Source of the DNA: Prostheceraeus crozeri
Taxonomy: Eukaryota > Platyhelminthes > Polycladida > Euryleptidae
DNA: 64,000 bases
Assembly (NCBI GenBank): GCA_907163375.1
Contig: CAJQUW010015597.1
Span: forward strand, 186,001 to 250,000
Direction of reading: 5' to 3'
Positions 56,402 through 64,000 of this stretch are shown here, in pieces (the stretch's first letter is position 1; each line of letters starts with the position of its first letter). The notes beneath the pieces were generated by a model, which did no database searches, had not been told where the DNA came from, and saw only the letters and a list, made by a program, of their open reading frames with translations. Made by a program: the position numbers and the translations under genes.

Positions 56402-58841
56402 CAGGGACGTCTGTAAAATCCTACTATCTGCCGGGACGCAGCACTCTCGATTTATGCGCAGAAGCTGTAGGCTGACTGTTTCCCACTAGGCGATCATTGT
56501 GCTTGACTTGGGGAGAACAGTTATGACGCGCGCGTGGTCTCCACCAATGACAAACGTTAAGGTGTAGTAAACGTTGCGTTAGAGTAACTACGTCATAGTT
56601 CGGTCATTATATTGTATTCGAATGTGTATTCGTGAATCGTGACTCCATTAGCATCGAAATGCCTCGAAAGTGTAGTGTCGCTAAGTGTAGAGGAAATTAC
56701 GACAGCTCTAGTGAAAAAATTACTGTCTACGGCTTCCCTTTGAGAGACAGAGAAGAACTTGGTCGCTGGTTATCTGTATTACCGAACATTATCGACGAAC
56801 AGAATGTAACTCGAAATATGGGTGTCTGTTCACTTCACTGGCCTTAAAATGCTTCCTTCAAATCTTGTTTCGGAAAGTCGGTACCAGTGGATCCACCATC
56901 TATTTTTCCAAATTGTTCCCTGTACAGGGAATTGAGAAAATATCTGTGTCTGCCTCATCCAGACACACTTCATCGAAATATTGGTACACTGAGTACTATA
57001 TGCTCCAAAGAGGAGGTCCAACGATTATCATCCATAATTTTTGATAAGTCTACGGGGTTGAACCGTAAATGCCTTATACTAATTGACGAAATTTACGTCA
57101 AACCTTCGTTTCGCTATCGCGGAGGACATGTTATTGGATACTCAACCGATCGACCTTCACTTCCTGCCAAGACAATTCTAACCTTTTCGGTGGTAAACAA
57201 TTTGTCATTCGCTTCATCCCAATTTTTGCAATTTCTGCAGATCTTATTGAGCAACATATCGTTCCTCTTATTCGACTCATCGAAAGTGCTGGTGGAAGAA
57301 TTGAGGGAATTATGTCTGACAATCATTCCTCTAACAGGAAATTGCATGACAATCTACGGTTAAAGTGTGGCTTTACGAACATTTCGAACAGTTACAAAAT
57401 TCCGCATCCTGTGGACAGTAACCGATACCTATACCTTCTCTTTGATTCGGTGCATCTACTAAAATGCATCAGAAACAATTGGGTTTCAGAAAAGATGCAG
57501 ATGATTGAATTTTGTCCTCCAAATGGACAAGGAAAGGTGACAGCATCATGGAGAGACCTAATCGACATTTATAACTCGGAAAAGGACAACGATGTGAAAA
57601 GAACCACGCTTACGTATCAAGCTCTCCATCCATCTTCATTTGATAAACAGAAAGTGTCCTTAGTGCTCAAAATCTTCAATGAGAAAACTGTCGCAACCAT
57701 AACACAAAGCGGTAAATCGGACACGGCGTGTTCTGTTGATGCGATTCTCAGAATGTGGAAAATACTGAATAACAAAAGCACATCTGCTCATATTCACTTG
57801 AATGATCATGACAGGAGGCCAATCTGCAGTTCCGATGACATTAATCTTTCTTATTTATCATCTCTCTGTGATTCATTCCAACAGCAAGCTCCTTGTGGAA
57901 AACGTGTCCGAACATTCACAATGGAGACGATCTTGAGTACTACTCAAACACTCAATGGTCTTACTGACATGGCTCGTTCGTTTCTCAAAGATGGAGCAGT
58001 GAAATTTATCCTTCTCGGTCGTTTTCAATCTGACAGTATCGAAGGTGAGTTTGGAATATACCGAGGAATGTTCGGCGGCCTGTACCACATATCCGTTGAA
58101 CAAGTGTTAATGGCAGCTAAATTACGTCGTTTGCAGTTACTTAACAAATTGGAAATCTCTCATAGTGCTCTTGGTGAATTTCCTCTTCATCAAGCCGATT
58201 GTTGTGCTTCAAGTTTGACTGAAGACGAATCCATGACAAAAGTGAATGAAATTAGTGAAGAAGAGCGAAACACTTTGTTTTATATTTGTGGATACATTGC
58301 ATACAAAGAAAATTTTCCTCAGAATGTTAGCTGTGATTTCTCTGCATCTGAGTTTACTGAGTTAGTGTCCCGTGGTAAATTGCGTATCCCCCCGAAAGAT
58401 TTGTTTTATTTCAGTTTGTTAACTTACTCCGTTTTTCAGTCTTCTCGTCAATCTTGCAAAAAACGATTTTCACGTAAAATGTATCTCGTTTATGATCGTT
58501 TCTACAGTTTCAATAATCATTCCAATGTTATCAACAGACTTGCAAACACATTTTTTGCTGGTAATGTCAAAAAACTGAATGATCAAACAGCTGAATCTTC
58601 TGCTAAAAGTAGCCAACGTAAACGTATTAAATTGTCTAAAAAATAAATCTCTTGTCAGCTACGTGTGTTTTGCGAATTGTGAACTCGAAAGAATCATAAG
58701 AAACTTATATACATAGGGTTATTGGTTTAACTACGCGTGCAAATGTTTGCAAAATGCTCTCAGAAAGTCAGCCTACAGCTCTCGGCCTACACTTTTGGAG
58801 AACGCCATCCCGGTATTGTTATTCATTCATAGATATCCCTG
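56402..58841 (+). mobile_element. P-type DNA transposon, full length
   Basis: The ends CAGGGACGTCT (56402) and AGATATCCCTG (to 58841) are flanked by ATCACAC on both sides (56395-56401, 58842-58848), one base short of the usual 8-bp P-element duplication. About 60 bp inside each end lies a second inverted motif, AGCTGTAGGCTGACT (56464-56478; inverted at about 58767-58781), and CCGGGA is shared between. This matches P elements, which have terminal plus internal inverted repeats. It carries a THAP-domain transposase with two lesions. Confidence 0.88.
56659..58646 (+). pseudogene. P-element transposase with N-terminal THAP domain, two lesions
   Basis: The ATG at 56659 opens a THAP zinc finger: CSVAKC, an aromatic core (VYGFPLRDREELGRWL), then VCSLHWP (C2CH). 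An in-frame TAA at 56845-56847 follows directly; one base change from GAA would explain it. The frame continues SVPVDPPSIFPN to about 57187, where a one-base shift moves into GGKQFVIRFIPIF; that frame is then open to 58646. Transposase features: a leucine-rich segment, RKCLILIDEIYVKPSF (probable first catalytic Asp), GIMSDNHSSNRK (second), a GTP-binding-like insertion region, and GRFQSDSIEGEFGIYRGMFGG (conserved Asp/Glu pair). The basic tail KRKRIKLSKK may be a nuclear signal. Resembles THAP9 and animal P elements. An AATAAA overlaps the stop. Confidence 0.9.
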
Positions 58842-58848
58842 ATCACAC

Positions 58849-60154
58849 ATACACGTTACACAGCGAAGTCGAACAATGGAATTTGTAAACGGTGTCACAA
58901 ATACACTATAAATGCGAAGAGGCCTAAGTGAGATATTTTTCCAAATTTCGAAAAACAAACTCCTGAGTTTTCGATCACCATTTATAATTTTTTGACATTT
59001 TCGTCGTTTTAATTTTAATTTATGTCGTTTGGTTAAGTTGCCTTCAATTGAAAAAGCAGATTCATTTGTTGTTGTTTCACTAAGTTTATTTTCCTCATTT
59101 CATTGTGTATTTAAAGGAAGCCCATGGATGCCCGTAGATACTTTTCAGCAAGCTTTCATAAAGGTGTGAAACTCCTTAAGAACTCCTACAATTCGGCACC
59201 ATTCACCGCCAATAGAAAAGGATTAGGAGACGATTGGACATAACTGAGTTTTGACGTCATATAATCAGTCAATTTTTATCTATTGCGGATTGACTCAGAC
59301 GCTGGATGCCAACTTATTTGTTTCTTCGAGATTCAGTTGCTAATATCGCCCAACAGAGTAAATATTCGTAAACTTGAGCTGAACAGAGTTCGCGATTTTT
59401 TGAATGAGCGTGAACTGAACGCCGTTCAGAATTCTCGTGAACTTATCACTCTGTTTGTGATGTTTTGCGATGAGCAACTGATTATCATGTTCCACGACAG
59501 GATACTTAGATAATCATTCTTCAGTTGTAAAAGTGATTGTGTACACTATACCATGAACATTTAAATATAATTGCAAAGGGATCGTGTACACTATGCCATG
59601 AACATAATTTTTCTGTTTAGTGCGTTATGCATTTGATTTTTTCAATAATGACAAATTTTAAGGACCTGCGAATCGGTAAATTTTCATGAACTGAAAATCA
59701 CTAGAATTTATCATTTCTATCTTAATTTTCAAAAAGCAGTTTGAATTTGCATCAAGTGAATGATGCCTACAGCTGCCCATATTATCACTGTTCGCAATGA
59801 CCATCGAAATTATTCAGGCCGAATTTAAAGCAACATATTAAATAGTTAATAATGCAGAATTGTATCGTAAAGTCGCTTCTCAAGGTCGTACAAGTACATA
59901 CAAGTAAAGGATTGCAAAATCTTGGACTAACCCGAGCTTGGAAATAGAAAATCATAAAAGCTCGGGTTCATGATCCCACGTGAGATAAAGTGGTTTAGGA
60001 ACTTGGCCTTATAACCGCAGGTCATCTGAACGGGGAATGCAGACTTGGGCAGTGGGGTTTTTGCCGGACTCTGACTCGCACTGACTCGCTAAGAAATCTG
60101 AGATCCCCAAAGTTCATCTGAATATTTTACCATGGTCAAAAATGAGATAAGATA
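58849..60154. other. Non-coding stretch
   Basis: A direct repeat TGTACACTATRCCATGAACAT occurs at about 59540 and 59592. A small hairpin AACCCGAGCTT/AAGCTCGGGTT lies at 59930-59965. The open frame 59283-59513 (76 codons) has no known domain and no strong context. Confidence 0.5.
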
Positions 60155-60282
60155 TGCGACGGGTGTGATTTTGTAATCGACCGATCAACGATTAATCGGT
60201 GGAATGTGGCCGATTATTTTTAGTATGTTTTCTCTCCCATTTATATTATGCCAACAAATCAAAAATTACTTTAGTATCCATT

Positions 60283-60374
60283 TTCAACGCAAAAGATAGA
60301 AATTACAGAATAGATGAAATGCCTGTATAAATTTATTTCACCTATTCTGTAATTTCTATCTTTTGCGTTGAAAA
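60283..60374. repeat. Hairpin, about 38-bp arms
   Basis: TTTCAACGCAAAAGATAGAA and the following AATTACAGAATAG are matched inverted at about 60336-60374, with one small bulge and a spacer of about 14 bp. It is the same class as the hairpins at 18862 and 25614. Confidence 0.85.
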
Positions 60375-60797
60375 AGGGTCGGAACCCGAAGCGCCCGCTG
60401 ATACAAAAGGAGTTTTTGATTATTTGGCAGTGTAAAAGAGAAAGAAAACCTACTACATATTTTCAATATCGAGAATAATTGCCGTACTTAAGGTATTACT
60501 TGACAGAGAATATTGGTGACAGAATTATACGACAAACAGTTATTTATATTGTTACTTTTAATTACGTCGATGATCAGCATCATTGAAATAAAAGACGGGG
60601 AGAATTATCGACCAAACGATCCATTTTGTAACCAATGATGACATGAAGGAACAGAACCCACTCTTGTTACTATGTCTTACTGGTTTGAAGTAAGGGTAAT
60701 TAATTGCTTACCATCACTTACTATACGATTCCACTTGGTAAATGATGATTCCATCCGTTCCTTATGAAAATGAATGTAGGCTGAGATTTTGCGCTGA

Positions 60798-60854
60798 GGT
60801 TCGAATTTCGAACCCAGATGTTGTAGTTGTACTGGTGAGCACTCCACCACAAGG
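60798..60854 (-). repeat. tRNA-derived (SINE-like) segment in copy B
   Basis: On the minus strand CCTTGTGGTGGAGTGCTCACC (A-box/D-arm-like) is followed by CTGGGTTCGAAATTCG (B-box/T-arm-like). It aligns with 27525-27590, with scattered differences. Not a complete tRNA. Confidence 0.65.
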
Positions 60855-61528
60855 TTTTAATCGCGAGAAGTCTATCACAATGCTCGTCAGCTTCAAAGCT
60901 GACGAATGAAGCAAGAATGGTTGCCTGTCTCAGCCTGGCAGAGGCTAGATCATGACATGGCTCTGGATTTACAAGTAATTAGAATGGCAAATGAAAAGCA
61001 CCAATCATCGATTCCAGAGTGCGCTTCCATACGACCAAATTGTTTATTTTTATTATTATTTCCCTTGACGTCTTTTCAAGCCTGATGTGCCTTATATATT
61101 GCATCGATGGACAATCGAACTTAATTTGCTATCATGTCTATCGTGGCGAGCACTTATGTTATTAGAATGGTTTGGACATGAGCTTCACAGACAAGCAGGC
61201 ATAATCTTCTCTCAAAGAGTATTTTTAACAAAGCAGAGTATTTTTTAAGGAAATGTCAGTGGGTGACATTAATGCCGTATTACGAAATCTACTAGATTTG
61301 TTTTTTTCGCTTGAATGAAAACCTATATATACTGTATTCTGTCTGGTGTAGGCCTACATGAATATTAACTAAAACTGGAAAATAAAGAAATATTTTTTTA
61401 ATATCTCTATTGATAGGTGAAACCCGTATATCATGTTGCATAGCAATACACGGTTATTAGCAAAATGACTTTTCAGATGATTGCTACTCTCATAAAACTT
61501 TCTTACAAGTACACGATTCATGTACAAG

Positions 61529-62303
61529 TCAGAAGGCTTCCGGTTCTTGTGCTCTATCTTGAAGAAACTTCGCCACTGCCGGTCGCGGATCAAAGGTTAG
61601 CGTTCCCGAACCATTCATGGCGATGAGAATTTTGCTGTTCGTATCTCGCAGAAGCCATGATAGCTTACAGCTTTTTAAGATTGTATGGCATGATACAGCT
61701 CTCTCCGATCCGCAGCTGTGTGGGCATAGTGCAATATATGACTGCACTATTTTGGAAAGAAAGTACCTTTTATGGATATTTGCAGGAGGTAGTACAGTTT
61801 TGCTGTGCTATGGTTATAACTTGACGATATCGGCAGTTTCGTTGATGCGAAGAGACCAATAACCTCTTCGGAGTACTGGCGAACTGCTCCTTCATTAAGC
61901 AGGTCCTTCACTGCTTGCCTTGTTGCTGCAATCATATATTCTTCTGTTCTCGTCTCTATCAGTGATTGAATGTCTTCAATAACAGAATCCTGCTCATTAT
62001 CAAGCCGCTGAGACAGATATTCGGATGCACTCATGATAATTTCATTCGTGACAGCCGAATTATAATTATCTCTTTCGAAGATGACCAGAGAATTAATTGC
62101 TCACCGTTAATCCTCTCCTGTTTCGGATTCCTCCTCATTGCTGTTAAGTTAATCTTCCATGCCCCAGGAAATGAACCGTCCGCACAGCTACATTTTTTGC
62201 CATTTTTATATTCAGAACAGAAGTATTGACTTTCTGACTTTCCTTCTGTAGCACTTGGATCACTTGCACACACATCACTGTAACAAACACACCGCTTTAG
62301 CAC
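61529..62303 (-). pseudogene. Unrecognised protein-coding relic, possibly hAT-derived
   Basis: Read from 62303 downward. After an acceptor-like TTTGTTACAG (about 62280), one frame gives a Cys-containing segment (DVCASDPS, YFCSEYKNGKKCSCADGSF) to about 62080. A shifted frame then runs ERDNYNSAVTNEIIMSASEY through a helical stretch to EEVIGLFAST (about 61830). A third frame runs KRYFLSKIVQSYIALCP, then GSERAVSCHTILKS, and ends MNGSGTLTFDPRPAVAKFLQ. The end faintly recalls hAT-family C-termini (SERAxS...; L-x-AMNG...FDP.PA). Continuity across three frames implies two small shifts, so I call a pseudogene. A split host gene with unseen introns is the alternative. Confidence 0.4.
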
Positions 62304-64000
62304 GCCGGTCTCCTCAATTGGTGGAGAGTGGAGACATCTACACGAATATTATAATCAATACCATGCGTCACCGCTAAACCATGATACTTTGCCGTCAGAA
62401 GACTCGGAATCTATTGATTTACATAAAGCACAAAGCAGATCGCTTCGCTGGTAGGCCTCACAATTCACAAGTGCATTAATACCTCACTATGTAATGCGAA
62501 ATACCAAATGCGATTATCAAAATGCACTGTCGCCCAGTTCTTCGAATTTTTAATGACTGGACGGCTGATGATCATGACTATGATCGTTACTATGTTATAA
62601 AATACCGTGTATCAAAGTATTTAAAAACCAGGGGCGACCGCAAAGAAACAGTGTTAGATACTGCGTTGTTAGTGAAAAGGTAATTTCAATGGGTGAATCC
62701 TACTGTTAGAGATTTGTTAGCCTAACAGTATTTCTGTTCGGTCTTCCCAGCGCGTGTCAAGAAATACAATTTCTGCGAGCTATGAAGAATTTTCTAAGTG
62801 GTTTGTTGACGGGATAAGTTGTATGGATAACATGGGAATTTGCTTAATGGCCATGAGAAAACATTAGATTTACTAAATACCTGAGTCACAGTTACAGCTT
62901 GAAAAGCAATCTTGCGCTTGTGTATTTCGCTTTGTAAATCTGTGTATTTACGACTATGATTGCATACTTTATTCATAAAAATGGTTGCTGGCCATGTATA
63001 TATTAGCCACACAACACATATATCTCTTCACAATTAACTTACCGTTTCATAAGAAATATGAATATCATGCACATTGCACGATCAAAGACATAGGCTGAAT
63101 TGGAAGACATACGAAATCTTTGTATACATTCATGCGTCACTAGTGGTAAATTTGCACTCGTTCATTAGAAATTATGCACATTCTTTATTGAAAAGTGCTT
63201 TGGCTGAGCACATGGTGATGGTGCTGTACAACGTTCACTTCCACCGATCAATCCAAGTTGCCGAAACATCGGGAGATATTTTGATACCTTTCATAAGGAA
63301 TACCTGAAAGTTTTTGATAAAATATTCATTGACATCACTGTATCTATCCGAAGACGTGAAAGATTCTCACGCTATTTTTGCTGCAATAGATAAGCCATTT
63401 TATCATTGAGTATTAGCTCGTGTATTCTACATCATATGTCATCATTAATGCTGAGATCTTCGCTTTTTACAGCATGGCAGCATTCGAGGTAAAGAGGGTC
63501 ACCACAACACAAGGTGAGTTTCTTTTCGATAAAATTATCAGATCATCTGTACATGTAATGGCTTTTATGTATGTTATAAGGAAATCGAACCATGATCAAT
63601 TGAATGTAACTGCTTTTTAACGATATCAGTGAATTTTGAATAAGATATATTACAATATTGCTGTATTACAAACAAATACGCTAACGTACATGCCATTAAT
63701 GTGTAGGCACTAGAAATAATGCCGCCAAATAGTCGAGCTCGGTAAAGCCTGTTTTGTTAGTGCATTTTGAACTTTTGTAAAGAGGTAACAGAATAAAATT
63801 TTGCCGCTAAAATGATTACATATGGTTCTCAATATGTACCTACTCAGAATATTCAAAATATTGTCTTGCAAGTCTTTCCAATTGCAAATAATATATTTTC
63901 TTAGCGATAAACTTTTGATTGCTTGTCTGTTTTAAGAAACCTTCATTGAATTTTTCAGAGAAAAATTGATGGAGAAATCTAAGCAATATTTAGGACAGAG
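62304..64000. other. Mostly non-coding, with one possible exon
   Basis: AT-rich DNA with short frames only, apart from the candidate exon at 63473-63513. No transposon ends seen. Confidence 0.5.
63473..63513 (+). CDS. Possible 41-bp host exon
   Basis: The acceptor CTTCGCTTTTTACAG (to 63472) and donor CAAG|GTGAGTTT (from 63514) are both strong. The exon contains ATGGCAGCATTCGAG and reads MAAFEVKRVTTTQ, so it could be a first coding exon or a microexon. A competing internal GAG|GTAAAG donor exists. It is not phase-compatible with the candidate exon at 12165 in its best frame, so it need not belong to the same gene. Confidence 0.35.

Larger units (their letters stand above)
60155..61180. mobile_element. 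Second copy of the hAT-type repeat with tRNA-like segment (copy B)
   Basis: The left end (GGGTGTGATTTTGTAATCG, then CGATTAATCGG and GGCCGATTA) resembles the left end of the element at 26964. From about 60590 to 61180 it parallels 27340-27830: CGATCCATTTTGTAACCAATGATG, the tRNA-like block, CATGACATGGCTC, TTTCCCTTGACGTCTT and ATCATGTCTATCGTGGCGA. The right terminus is not found, so the copy is truncated or the end has diverged. A hairpin (60283-60374) lies inside. Confidence 0.7.

Noticed and set aside
59283-59513. 76-codon frame with Glu/Arg-rich end
   Set aside because: No homologous pattern recognised, no splice sites, and length is within chance expectation.

Overview
The window looks like nuclear DNA of an invertebrate animal. 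It is AT-rich, has almost no ordinary genes, and is packed with eukaryotic transposable elements: piggyBac, PIF/Harbinger, Tc1/mariner, hAT, P, Penelope-like, LINE and Ty3/gypsy elements, plus long palindromes. Possible exons have GT-AG borders, and no operons, Shine-Dalgarno sites or CRISPR arrays were seen. I cannot name the species. An echinoderm, mollusc or other marine invertebrate would fit this mixture, but that is inference.

Layout: (a) 1.4-6.4 kb: a piggyBac element with terminal repeats at TTAA sites, split by a complete 2.75-kb Harbinger element in its 5' leader. (b) 6.4-26 kb: mostly non-coding, probably intron or intergenic. It has one convincing GC-rich host exon (10767-10912, + strand), weaker exon candidates, and three palindromic repeats. 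(c) 26-31.3 kb: a LINE relic, then a 2.5-kb hAT-type element with a perfect 8-bp target duplication. That element carries a tRNA-like (SINE) segment and a 370-bp-arm foldback. Two Penelope-like fragments (GIY-YIG nuclease, then RT C-terminus) follow. (d) 32-34.1 kb: a (TA)n microsatellite holding a pogo-like MITE and an apparently intact mariner with 140-bp inverted repeats. (e) 34.1-43.2 kb: a foldback, then two related Ty3/gypsy elements arranged tail to tail. The first is decayed; the second is complete, with 495-bp LTRs that read as identical, yet its pol has three frameshifts. (f) 43.6-45.2 kb: a near-perfect palindrome with 590-bp arms. (g) 47.7-58.8 kb: a run of DNA transposons: a hAT with 8-bp target duplication and a nested insert, a hAT-like MITE, a DUF4371-type hAT relic, a hAT with a 6-bp duplication, and a THAP-domain P element. 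(h) 58.8-64 kb: a second copy of the tRNA-like-bearing repeat, an unrecognised broken gene on the minus strand, and a possible 41-bp exon.

The recognisable genes are selfish-element genes, not a host pathway. The Harbinger pair (Myb/SANT-like protein plus DDE nuclease) would act together. Mariner, hAT, piggyBac and P transposases act on their own termini, and gypsy gag/pol would make virus-like particles that reverse-transcribe the element. By eye only the mariner transposase, the Harbinger nuclease and the gypsy gag are uninterrupted. The most unusual signals are the hammerhead-ribozyme-like core repeated in Penelope-associated foldbacks, the amplified hAT carrying a tRNA-like module, and the density of near-perfect palindromes.
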